DNA from: Aquariibacter albus
GTDB taxonomy: Bacteria; Pseudomonadota; Gammaproteobacteria; Burkholderiales; Burkholderiaceae_C
Assembly (NCBI RefSeq): GCF_014145335.1
Contig: NZ_JACIVI010000003.1
Location: 186,001 to 250,000, forward strand
DNA: 64,000 bases
Direction: 5' to 3'
Shown: in pieces, positions 55,383-64,000 of the stretch
How the letters are laid out: every line of letters starts with the position of its first letter
How positions within the stretch are numbered: the stretch's first letter is position 1
Program-made: the position numbers and the translations under genes
The notes under the pieces: model-generated
What the model was told of the DNA's origin: nothing
The model's database searches: none
Seen by the model: only the letters and a program-made list of their open reading frames with translations

Positions 55383-56427
55383 GTCGGGCCGCCTCGCCGG
55401 CCTGGCCCGGCGCCGTCTGGTCGGCCTCGGCCTGGCGGGCCTGATGGTCGGGGCGCTGGCCGCGCCGGTGGCCGAGCCGCCGGCGAGTGCGCCCGAGGCC
55501 CTGGAGACGCTGGAGCGCATGCAGGAGGCCCTGCGTCGCAAGAACTTCCAGGGGACCTTCGTCGTCACCGCCGGCGGGCAGGCCCGCAGCACGCGCATCA
55601 GTCACTTCAATGTGGGCAACCAGCAGTACCAGCGTGTCGAAACCCTCGACGGCCTGCGCTGCGAGGTGTTCCGCCACAACGATCAGGTGCACACCGTCTG
55701 GCCCGGTCTCGGCAAGGCCCTGATCGAGGAGCGCCGGCCGCTGGCGGCCTTCCCGGCCTTGATCGAAGGCGGCAGCGAGCGGCTCGACAAGCTCTACCAG
55801 GTCCGCGAGGTCGGCAGCGATCGCGTCGCGGGCCACGAGGCCCGGGTGCTTGAGCTGCGTCCGCGTGACCGCCTGCGTTTCGCCCATCGCCTGTGGATCG
55901 AACGACGGACCGGTCTGCTGCTGCGCACCGAGGTGCTGGGCGAGGATGGCACCGTCCTCGAATCGGTGGCCTTCTCCGAACTGCAGCTCGGCGTGAAGCC
56001 TCAGCCCGAGCTGGTGCTCGGGCCGATGCGCCAGCTCGACGGCTACCGCGTCCAGCGCAGCCGGCTCGATCCGGTGGCGCTCGACGAGGCCGGCTGGATG
56101 CTGCCGGCCCTGCCGCCGGGCTTCCGCCACCTCAGCTCGGTGCGGCGACCCATCGAACGGCCGCTGGCTCCTGCCGCGCCGTCCGGCCGGGCCGAGGCGC
56201 CCCAAGGGGTCGAGGTGCTGCAGGCCATCTACTCCGACGGCCTGACGCATGTCTCCCTCTTCATCGAGCCCTTCGAGGCACGGCTGCATCGCCGCGAGCT
56301 GATGTTGAGCACCGGTGCGACGCAAACCCTCGTCCGTCGTCAGGGCGATTGGTGGATCACCGTCGTGGGAGATGTTCCTGTCGCCACACTCCAAGCCTTC
56401 GCGGCCGGCTTGGAGCGACGTCGCTGA
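55363..56427 (+). CDS. rseB: Sigma-E factor regulatory protein RseB (MucB)
   Basis: Periplasmic protein, 354 residues, that binds RseA and protects it from the DegS protease until it senses misplaced lipoproteins or LPS. N-terminal signal sequence RRRLVGLGLAGLMVGALAAPVA. The lipoprotein-localisation-like fold is seen in RKNFQGTFVVTAGGQARSTRI, then RRTGLLLRTEVLG, and the C-terminal domain includes HVSLFIEPF. The ATG at 55363 lies within the end of rseA in another frame, as often in this operon. Confidence 0.92.
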   Translation: MRTRSAESGRLAGLARRRLVGLGLAGLMVGALAAPVAEPPASAPEALETLERMQEALRRKNFQGTFVVTAGGQARSTRISHFNVGNQQYQRVETLDGLRCEVFRHNDQVHTVWPGLGKALIEERRPLAAFPALIEGGSERLDKLYQVREVGSDRVAGHEARVLELRPRDRLRFAHRLWIERRTGLLLRTEVLGEDGTVLESVAFSELQLGVKPQPELVLGPMRQLDGYRVQRSRLDPVALDEAGWMLPALPPGFRHLSSVRRPIERPLAPAAPSGRAEAPQGVEVLQAIYSDGLTHVSLFIEPFEARLHRRELMLSTGATQTLVRRQGDWWITVVGDVPVATLQAFAAGLERRR

Positions 56428-56486
56428 GCGGCTGCGGGGCGAGGGCGTGGTGCGGTGAACGCACGGCTTCAGCTCCCCGCCAGGAA

Positions 56487-56507
56487 ACTCCGGCGCTCGC
56501 CCGGAGT
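56487..56507 (+). other. Hairpin between rseB and mucD
   Basis: ACTCCGG, loop CGCTCGC, CCGGAGT: a perfect seven-bp stem in the 148-bp gap. No T-tract. May reduce readthrough or stabilise the rpoE-rseA-rseB mRNA. Confidence 0.35.
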
Positions 56508-56575
56508 CCCTGCGTCGCGACGGGCCCGCGCCGCCCTGCGCTTCCCAAGAGAACGACAGCATTCACGAGGCCACC

Positions 56576-58174
56576 ATGTCCATCGATCCGACCCCTGTTC
56601 GTGCCGACGCGTCGCGTCGCGCCTCACCCTTCCGGCTCGGCCTGTTCGCGGTGACGATGCTTGCCCTCGGAGGCGCGGCGGGCGTCGCGCTCTGGTCGCC
56701 GCTGCCCACCCAGGCCCAGGCCGGTCCCGCGGTCGCCCCGCAGCCCCTGGCAGCCCTCCCGCTGGCCGCGGCGCCGGCACCGCTGGTGCGTGGCCTGCCC
56801 GACTTCAGCAGCCTGGTCGAGGCGGTCGGCCCCTCGGTCGTCAACATCCGCACGACCGAGAAGACCAAGGTTAGCCAGGGCGGCGAAGGCGATGAGGAGA
56901 TGCAGGACTTCTTCCGCCGCTTCTTCGGCGCCCCGCCCGGCGCCATGCCGCCCGGGGCCATGCCCCCGGGGGCTGCACCCGCCCCCCGTCGCGGCGGCCC
57001 GCCGCGTGGCGGCAACGGGCCCGACGAGGAGACCAATCGCGGCGTTGGTTCCGGCTTCATCCTGACGCCAGACGGCTATGTGATGACCAATGCGCACGTG
57101 ATCGACGGCGCCGACGAGGTCTACGTCACCCTGCCCGACAAGCGCGAGTTCAAGGCCAAGGTGATCGGTGCGGACAAGCGCACCGACGTGGCCGTGGTCA
57201 AGATCGAGGCCAGCGGCCTGCCGGCGGTGAAGATCGGCGACGTGAACCGCCTCAAGGTCGGCGAATGGGTGATGGCCATCGGCTCGCCCTTCGGCCTGGA
57301 GAACACGGTGACGGCGGGCATCGTCAGCGCGAAGGCGCGCGACACCGGCGAATTCCTGCCCTTCATCCAGACCGACGTCGCGATCAACCCCGGCAACTCC
57401 GGCGGCCCGCTGATCAACATGGCGGGCGAGGTGGTCGGCATCAACTCGCAGATCCTGAGCCGCTCGGGCGGCTTCATGGGCATCAGCTTCGCCATCCCGA
57501 TGGACGAGGCCACCCGGGTCTCGGATCAGCTGCGCAGCCTCGGCCGCGTGGTGCGGGGGCGCATCGGCGTGCAGATTGCCGAAGTGCCCAAGGAGATCGC
57601 CGAATCCATCGGGCTGGGCAAGCCCAGCGGGGCACTGGTGCGGGCGGTCGAGCCCGGCGGCCCGGCCGACCGGGCCGGCATCGAAGCGGGCGACATCATC
57701 ACGCGCTTCGACGGCAAGACGGTCGAGAAGTCGGGGGACCTGCCGCGTTTCGTCGGCAACACCCAGCCGGGTGCGAAGTCCTCCATCGAGGTCTTCCGCC
57801 GCGGCCAGAGCCGCCAGCTCGGCGTGACCGTGGCCGAACTCGAGCCGGAAAAGGTCAAGACCGCGCTCAAGCCCACGCCCAGCGCCCCGTCGCCGGTCGG
57901 TGCGCTCGGCCTGACGCTCAGCGACCTCAATGCCGAGCAGAAGAGCGAGCTCAAGCTCAAGGGCGGCGTGCGCATCGAGAAGGTCGAGGGCGCGAGCGCC
58001 CGGGCCGGGCTGAACGAGGGCGACATCATCCTCGCCGTGGCCAATGTCGAGATCAGCGACATCCGCCAGTTCGAGGCCGTGGTCGCCAAGGCCGACAAGA
58101 GCAAGCCGATCAGCGTGCTGTTCCGGCGGGGGGACTGGGCGCAGTACGCGCTGGTGCGCCCCACCGCGCGCTGA
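56576..58174 (+). CDS. mucD: Do-family periplasmic serine protease (MucD/DegP-like)
   Basis: HtrA protease/chaperone, 532 residues, that removes misfolded envelope proteins under RpoE control. A hydrophobic N-terminal signal region (LGLFAVTMLALGGAAGVALW) is followed by the trypsin-like domain with His in TNAHVIDGADE, Asp in KRTDVAVVKIE and Ser in NPGNSGGPLIN. Two PDZ domains follow (around RGRIGVQIAEVPKEIA and LGLTLSDLNAEQ). The LA loop carries tandem repeats of PPGAM and an RGGPPRGG segment. Last gene of the rpoE module. Confidence 0.95.
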   Translation: MSIDPTPVRADASRRASPFRLGLFAVTMLALGGAAGVALWSPLPTQAQAGPAVAPQPLAALPLAAAPAPLVRGLPDFSSLVEAVGPSVVNIRTTEKTKVSQGGEGDEEMQDFFRRFFGAPPGAMPPGAMPPGAAPAPRRGGPPRGGNGPDEETNRGVGSGFILTPDGYVMTNAHVIDGADEVYVTLPDKREFKAKVIGADKRTDVAVVKIEASGLPAVKIGDVNRLKVGEWVMAIGSPFGLENTVTAGIVSAKARDTGEFLPFIQTDVAINPGNSGGPLINMAGEVVGINSQILSRSGGFMGISFAIPMDEATRVSDQLRSLGRVVRGRIGVQIAEVPKEIAESIGLGKPSGALVRAVEPGGPADRAGIEAGDIITRFDGKTVEKSGDLPRFVGNTQPGAKSSIEVFRRGQSRQLGVTVAELEPEKVKTALKPTPSAPSPVGALGLTLSDLNAEQKSELKLKGGVRIEKVEGASARAGLNEGDIILAVANVEISDIRQFEAVVAKADKSKPISVLFRRGDWAQYALVRPTAR

Positions 58175-58223
58175 GCCCCACCGTCCCCGGGGGCAGGCCG
58201 GCTCAGCCCGGTTGGTCCCCAGC

Positions 58224-58247
58224 TTGTCCACAATGCTTTGTGGATAA
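58224..58247. promoter_or_regulatory. Inverted pair of DnaA-box-like sequences
   Basis: TTGTCCACAA (58224-58233), TGCT, then TTGTGGATAA (58238-58247). The second contains an exact TTATCCACA box on the minus strand; the first differs from it by one base. The two form a near-perfect palindrome 50 bp after the mucD stop. Could be a DnaA-regulated site or a promoter region; the sequence that follows (TAAAAT, 58245-58250) could be a -10. Confidence 0.5.
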
Positions 58248-58339
58248 AATGTGGGCAACTTGGGTCGAATCCGGCTGTTCCCGCCACCGGTCCGGCCCTG
58301 CGCCGCGGTCGGCAGGATCTGCTTGGCTACAATGAAGCC

Positions 58340-58404
58340 CCAACAAGCAGTTGCCAAACCTTCTGTTGGAGGGCACGTTCGATCTTGGACGTGCCATTTT
58401 TTTT
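58340..58404 (+). ncRNA. Candidate small RNA or terminated leader upstream of lepA
   Basis: A TACAAT hexamer (58328-58333) could start a transcript near 58340 that ends at the terminator at 58404. Two stem-loops fit: CCAACA/TGTTGG enclosing an 18-nt single-stranded loop (58340-58369), then the terminator hairpin. The -35 is weak. It could instead be the 3' end of the mucD mRNA or a lepA leader attenuator. I do not recognise an Rfam family. Confidence 0.4.
58372..58404 (+). terminator. Intrinsic terminator between mucD and lepA
   Basis: GGCACGTTC, loop GATCTT, GGACGTGCC make a nine-bp stem with one G-T pair (58372-58395), followed by A and eight T (58397-58404). It is one of two textbook terminators in the window and lies 105 bp before lepA, so either lepA has a separate promoter or some transcripts read through. 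Confidence 0.93.
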
Positions 58405-58508
58405 GCGTGCGGCCAGGTCCCTCAGGGCCCGGCCCCGCCTCGCGAGACGGCCCCTGATGCGGGGGCCTCGCCCCCGGGCGATCGCGTCGATCGCACAGCA
58501 CGGACCGC

Positions 58509-60323
<1,815 letters not shown>

Positions 60324-60386
60324 GCGCGCCGTCCTGTCCCCGCCCGCTGCTGCGCCCTCCGTTCCCGCCTTCCACGCCTTCATGCC

Positions 60387-61370
60387 ATGAGCGCACTCAC
60401 CGGCCTGCTCTACGCCGTCCTGCTGACCTACCTGGGCGGCTGGTACCTCGGTCACTGGACCGGCAACTTCTCGCTGCTGCTCTTCCTGCTGACGGTGGCC
60501 ACCGGCGTCTACTGGCTGGCCGAGCGCTTCCGCTTCGCGCCCGCCCGGGCGGATGCCGCGCGCGCGCTGGAGCAGCAGGATGCCCAGCGCCGCGAGCAGC
60601 TCGCCCGCCAGGGCATCACCCAGGTCGACGGCAGCCTCGACGAGGCCCGCCGCCGGGTGCTGGCCCAGCCCTGGTGGCTGGACTGGACCGCCGGCCTCTT
60701 CCCGGTGATCCTGATCGTCTTCGTGCTGCGCTCCTTCCTCTTCGAGCCCTTCAAGATCCCCTCCGGCTCGATGATCCCGACCCTGGCCATCGGCGACCTG
60801 ATCCTGGTCAACAAGTACCACTACGGCGTGCGCCTGCCGGTGCTGCACACCAAGGTCATCGACAACCATGCGCCGCAGCGTGGCGACGTGATCGTCTTCC
60901 GCTACCCGGTCGACGAGCGCATCGACTACATCAAGCGCATCGTCGGCCTGCCCGGCGACCGCGTCGCCTACGTGAACAAGCGTCTGTCGATCAACGGCCA
61001 GCCGGTGGCCCGCACCGCGCTGCCCGAGTTCTACGACGAGGACAGCCTGCGCTACGCCCTGCAGTTCGAGGAGGCCCTGCCGCGTGCCGAGGGCCAGACC
61101 CACCGCTTCCGCATCCTCAACGACCGCGACCGCAGCGGTTTCGTGCTGCCGATGCCCGAGTTCCGTGGCCCCAAGGACGCCTGCAGCTACACCGCCGAGG
61201 GCGTGAGCTGCACCGTGCCGGCCGGCCACTACTTCGTCATGGGCGACAACCGTGACAACTCGCAGGATTCGCGCTTCTGGGGCTTCGTCCCCGAGGGCAA
61301 CATCGTCGGCAAGGCCTTCTTCGTCTGGATGAACTTCGGTAATCTGGGCCGCATCGGGGCCTTCGACTGA
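60387..61370 (+). CDS. lepB: Signal peptidase I
   Basis: Inner-membrane protease that removes signal peptides of exported proteins, 327 residues. N-terminal membrane helices include LTYLGGWYLGHW and LLLFLLTVATGVYWL, with a third near GLFPVILIVFVLRSFLF. The catalytic dyad is S128 (PSGSMIPTL) and K183 (YIKRIVGLPGD). C-terminal box MGDNRDNSQDSRFWGFVP is canonical. Usual length for this family. Confidence 0.97.
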   Translation: MSALTGLLYAVLLTYLGGWYLGHWTGNFSLLLFLLTVATGVYWLAERFRFAPARADAARALEQQDAQRREQLARQGITQVDGSLDEARRRVLAQPWWLDWTAGLFPVILIVFVLRSFLFEPFKIPSGSMIPTLAIGDLILVNKYHYGVRLPVLHTKVIDNHAPQRGDVIVFRYPVDERIDYIKRIVGLPGDRVAYVNKRLSINGQPVARTALPEFYDEDSLRYALQFEEALPRAEGQTHRFRILNDRDRSGFVLPMPEFRGPKDACSYTAEGVSCTVPAGHYFVMGDNRDNSQDSRFWGFVPEGNIVGKAFFVWMNFGNLGRIGAFD

Positions 61371-61396
61371 GCCCCGGCCTGCTGCACCGCCCGCCG

Positions 61397-61807
61397 ATGC
61401 CCGAATCCACCGCCGACCGCTCCCGTCCCACGCACCCGCTGCGGCCTCGCAGCCTGCGCCGTCCGGCGCGGGGCCTGGGCCTGATCGGCCTGCTGCTGGT
61501 GATCAGCCTCGGTGCGATGGCCGCCGTCCTGGCCCTGCGCGCCGCTCCCCTGGTCGGCGAGCGCCTCACCATCCAGCGCACGCTGCAGCGCATTGCCAGC
61601 CAGGGCCTGGAGAGCGAGGCCGCCATCCGTGCGGCCTTCGACAAGCAGCGGCAGGTCGATGCCGCCATCGTCAGCCTCGACGGCCGCGACCTGGAGATCC
61701 GCCGCGCGGACGGCCGCTTCCTGATCGACTATGCCTACGAGAAGGAACTGCCCCTGGTCGAGCCGGTGTCGCTGCTGATCCGTTTCCATGGCTCGGTGGC
61801 GCCCTGA
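61397..61807 (+). CDS. DUF4845 domain-containing membrane protein
   Basis: 136-residue protein with one N-terminal TM helix (GLGLIGLLLVISLGAMAAVLALR) preceded by a basic Pro/Arg leader, and a soluble domain with LTIQRTLQRIA and FLIDYAYEKELPL. It matches the DUF4845 type found between lepB and rnc in many beta- and gammaproteobacteria. Function unknown; its location suggests involvement in secretion or processing (inference). Spacing 26 bp after lepB and 20 bp before rnc. Confidence 0.85.
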   Translation: MPESTADRSRPTHPLRPRSLRRPARGLGLIGLLLVISLGAMAAVLALRAAPLVGERLTIQRTLQRIASQGLESEAAIRAAFDKQRQVDAAIVSLDGRDLEIRRADGRFLIDYAYEKELPLVEPVSLLIRFHGSVAP

Positions 61808-61827
61808 GCCGCGCCGGGTCGCCTGAC

Positions 61828-62583
61828 GTGCCCTCCCCCCGTCCCCCGGTCCGGCGCGGTGGCCCGCGGCTGAAGCCGCCGGCTCCTCCGCGGCCGCAAC
61901 CCGCCGCCGCGACCACCGCCGAGGAGCTCCAGCAGCAGCTGGGCCACCGCTTCAGCGACCTCGGCCTGCTGCGCCGGGCGCTGACCCACAAGAGCTTCGG
62001 CAGCGACCACAACGAGCGGCTCGAATTCCTCGGCGATGCCGTGCTCTCGGCCGGGGTGTCGGTGCTGCTGTACCGCAGCTACCCGCAGGCCGACGAGGGC
62101 GAGCTCAGCCGCGTGCGGGCCCATCTGGTGCGGGAGGAGTCGCTGCACCAGATCGCCGTCGAGCTGGGCCTGCCCGCGCTGATCCGCCTGTCCGAGGGCG
62201 AGGCCCGCAGCGGCGGGGCGCAGCGCCCCTCGATCCTGGCCGACGCGCTCGAGGCGCTGATCGGCGCGGTGCAGCTCGATGCCGGCCTGGCCGCGGCCGC
62301 GGCCATGGTCGAGCGCCTCATCGCCCCGCACCTCGACCGCACCGCCACCGCCGCCTGGACCAAGGACCCGAAGACCGAGCTGCAGGAGTGGCTGCAGGCG
62401 CGCCGCGAGCCCGTGCCCAGCTACCGCATCGCCGCCACCCTGGGCCGCGAGCACGACCAGACCTTCGTCGTCGCCTGTGCGATCCCCACCCGCCAGATGG
62501 AGGTGCAGGGCGAAGGCCGTTCGCGCCGTGCTGCCGAACAGGCGGCCGCCCAGCTGGCCCTCGACACCTTGAAGGGCCGCTGA
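61828..62583 (+). CDS. rnc: Ribonuclease III
   Basis: Double-strand-specific RNase that processes rRNA and mRNAs, 251 residues. The catalytic signature NERLEFLGDAVLS, the second acidic site DALEALIGAV and the C-terminal dsRNA-binding domain (PKTELQEWLQARR, VQGEGRSRRAAEQAAAQLAL) are present. A GTG start at 61828 gives a 30-residue Pro/Arg-rich leader before the domain; a shorter start is possible but no good ATG exists. Followed by era, as is conserved. Confidence 0.96.
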   Translation: MPSPRPPVRRGGPRLKPPAPPRPQPAAATTAEELQQQLGHRFSDLGLLRRALTHKSFGSDHNERLEFLGDAVLSAGVSVLLYRSYPQADEGELSRVRAHLVREESLHQIAVELGLPALIRLSEGEARSGGAQRPSILADALEALIGAVQLDAGLAAAAAMVERLIAPHLDRTATAAWTKDPKTELQEWLQARREPVPSYRIAATLGREHDQTFVVACAIPTRQMEVQGEGRSRRAAEQAAAQLALDTLKGR

Positions 62584-62595
62584 GCCCGCCGTCCC

Positions 62596-63678
62596 ATGAG
62601 CCCCACCCCTGACGACCTGCCCGAGGACATGCTGCCGGAGGACGCGCTGCCCGACGAGCCGCCGTCCGAGGACGACGGGCCCGATCCCACCGCCGACGTG
62701 CTCGCCGCTGCCTTCGGCGCGCCCAAGGCGGGCGGCCCCGTCGGCGCGCCGGTGCCCACCCGCTGTGGCCATGTCGCCATCGTCGGCCGGCCCAATGTCG
62801 GCAAGTCCACGCTGCTGAATGCGCTGGTCGGGCAGAAGGTCAGCATCACCTCGCGCAAGGCGCAGACCACGCGCCACCGCATCACCGGCATCCGCACGGT
62901 CGGCACGGCGGCCGCCGGCGGCGCGCAGTTCGTCTTCGTCGACACGCCCGGCTTCCAGACCGAGCACATCGTCCGCGGCACCGCCACGCTCAACCGCAAG
63001 CTCAACAAGCAGGTGCAGGCCGCGGTCGAGGATGTGGACCTGGTGCTCTTCCTCGTCGAGGCCGGCCGTTTCGATGCGGCCGATGCCAAGGTGCTGGCCC
63101 TGATGCCGGCCGGCACGCCGGTCGTGCTGGTGGCCAACAAGCTCGACAAGGTCACGCGCCGCCAGGACCTGCTGCCCTGGCTGCAGGGCATGCAGGCGCG
63201 CCATCCCTTCGCCGAGTTCATTCCCATGTCGGCCACGCGTGAATCCGACATCGAGCGCCTGCTCGCCATCCTCACGCCCTACCTGCCCGAGCAGGCCTGG
63301 CTGCATGAGGAGGACGCGCTGACCGACCGCAGCGAGCGCTTCCTGGTCGCCGAGCTGATCCGCGAGAAGCTCTTCCGCCTGACCGGCGACGAGCTGCCCT
63401 ACACCTCGACCGTCGTGATCGAGAAATTCGAGGAGGCCGCGCCCAAGGCCGATGGCACGCCGATGCACCGCATCGCCGCGTCCATCGTCGTCGAGCGGGA
63501 TGCGCACAAGGGCATGGTCATCGGCGATGGCGGCGAGCGCCTCAAGCGCATCGGCACCGAGGCGCGGGTCGAGCTGGAGCGCCTGCTGGGCGCCAAGGTC
63601 TTCCTGGAGCTCTGGGTGCAGGTGCGCTCCGGCTGGGCCGACGACGAGGCCCGCTTGCGCGCCTACGGCTACGAGTGA
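62596..63678 (+). CDS. era: GTPase Era
   Basis: GTPase for 16S rRNA maturation and 30S assembly, 360 residues. G1 [13 protein letters not shown]3 VDTPGFQ, G4 ANKLDKV, and a KH domain with [17 protein letters not shown] that binds the 3' end of 16S rRNA. An acidic, Pro-rich N-terminal extension of about 55 residues is longer than in E. coli Era (301 residues). ATG at 62596 is 12 bp after rnc. Followed by recO. Confidence 0.96.
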   Translation: MSPTPDDLPEDMLPEDALPDEPPSEDDGPDPTADVLAAAFGAPKAGGPVGAPVPTRCGHVAIVGRPNVGKSTLLNALVGQKVSITSRKAQTTRHRITGIRTVGTAAAGGAQFVFVDTPGFQTEHIVRGTATLNRKLNKQVQAAVEDVDLVLFLVEAGRFDAADAKVLALMPAGTPVVLVANKLDKVTRRQDLLPWLQGMQARHPFAEFIPMSATRESDIERLLAILTPYLPEQAWLHEEDALTDRSERFLVAELIREKLFRLTGDELPYTSTVVIEKFEEAAPKADGTPMHRIAASIVVERDAHKGMVIGDGGERLKRIGTEARVELERLLGAKVFLELWVQVRSGWADDEARLRAYGYE

Positions 63679-63700
63679 GCTGCCGGCCCGGCCTCCGCGC

Positions 63701-64000
63701 ATGAGCCCGGCCGCCGCCTCCGGCCGCGCGCGCGCCGCGCCGCGTGCGGCGCCGCCGCAGGCGGCCTACCTGCTGCATCGCCATGACTGGAGCGAATCCA
63801 GCCTCATCCTCGACCTGCTGGGCCGCGACGAGGGCCGCGTCGTGCTGGTCGCCAAGGGCGCCAAGCGACCGCATTCCAACTTCCGCACCGTGCTGCTGCC
63901 GCTGCAGCGCCTGCTGGTCGTACACGGCCGGCGCAAGCCGCAGCCGCTGGATGCGCAGGAGGAGGGCGGCGAAGTCCTGCCGCTCAGGAGCGCCGAATGG
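63701..64000 (+). CDS. recO: DNA repair protein RecO (partial, C-terminus outside window)
   Basis: First 100 residues of RecO, which helps RecR load RecA on SSB-coated DNA. After an Ala/Arg-rich leader the OB-fold begins with [20 protein letters not shown] and continues [17 protein letters not shown]. The ATG at 63701 is 22 bp after era; the gene order rnc-era-recO is conserved. The zinc-finger and C-terminal helices lie outside the window. Confidence 0.92.
   Translation, partial: MSPAAASGRARAAPRAAPPQAAYLLHRHDWSESSLILDLLGRDEGRVVLVAKGAKRPHSNFRTVLLPLQRLLVVHGRRKPQPLDAQEEGGEVLPLRSAEW

Overview
The window looks like a chromosomal core region of a very GC-rich betaproteobacterium of the order Burkholderiales. 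This rests on the gene set and orders (yceD-rpmF-plsX-fabHDG-acpP-fabF, rpoE-rseA-rseB-mucD-lepA-lepB-rnc-era-recO, iscRSUA-hscBA-fdx), a PhaZa1-type intracellular PHB depolymerase, and small genes typical of that group (DUF4148-like, DUF4845). The closest fit is probably the Rubrivivax/Leptothrix/Comamonadaceae side, but that is inference. I see no insertion sequence, prophage, CRISPR array or broken gene, although one enzyme domain is clearly decayed. Both ends cut a gene: nth on the left, recO on the right.

Layout. 0-3.6 kb, minus strand: tyrB, phaZ, an orphan rsxB and nth. 3.8-5.9 kb: uvrB. 6.1-11.8 kb: a complete isc iron-sulfur operon with an IscR site over its promoter, followed by dnaQ, a tRNA-Val(CAC) and a strong terminator. 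12.8-14.9 kb: an SDR and a cytochrome P450. 15.05-15.38 kb: a tRNA-Leu(UAA) gene interrupted by a 244-nt group I intron in the anticodon loop, the most notable element here. 15.4-17.5 kb: a DUF779 gene and an acetaldehyde-type aldehyde dehydrogenase behind a likely sigma-54 promoter. 17.7-20.5 kb: a CusRS/CopRS-like two-component system divergent from a small secreted repeat protein, with a Cus-box-like palindrome between. 20.5-23.4 kb: exoD-like, PNPOx-like and lysS.

23.7-43.4 kb is an envelope polysaccharide locus in two opposed blocks. The plus block holds methyltransferase, flippase, acyltransferase, two glycosyltransferases, methyltransferase, ugd, aminotransferase, phosphoglycosyl transferase and a WbpM/PglF-type dehydratase. 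The minus block is manC-rfbBDAC, giving GDP-mannose and dTDP-rhamnose. Between them, on the minus strand, lie cysDN and kdsA. CysN carries a C-terminal APS-kinase-like domain whose P-loop has decayed. No Wzy polymerase or Wzz-like chain-length protein is visible.

43.6-47.6 kb: an RhlE-type helicase, a VanZ-like protein, a tetrapyrrole-methylase-fold methyltransferase, a Maf/YceF nucleotide pyrophosphatase and yceD. 47.7-64 kb is a long plus-strand housekeeping run: rpmF, fatty acid synthesis, the RpoE envelope stress module, then lepA-lepB-DUF4845-rnc-era-recO. The mucD-lepA gap contains a pair of inverted DnaA-box-like sequences and a candidate small RNA or leader ending in a strong intrinsic terminator.
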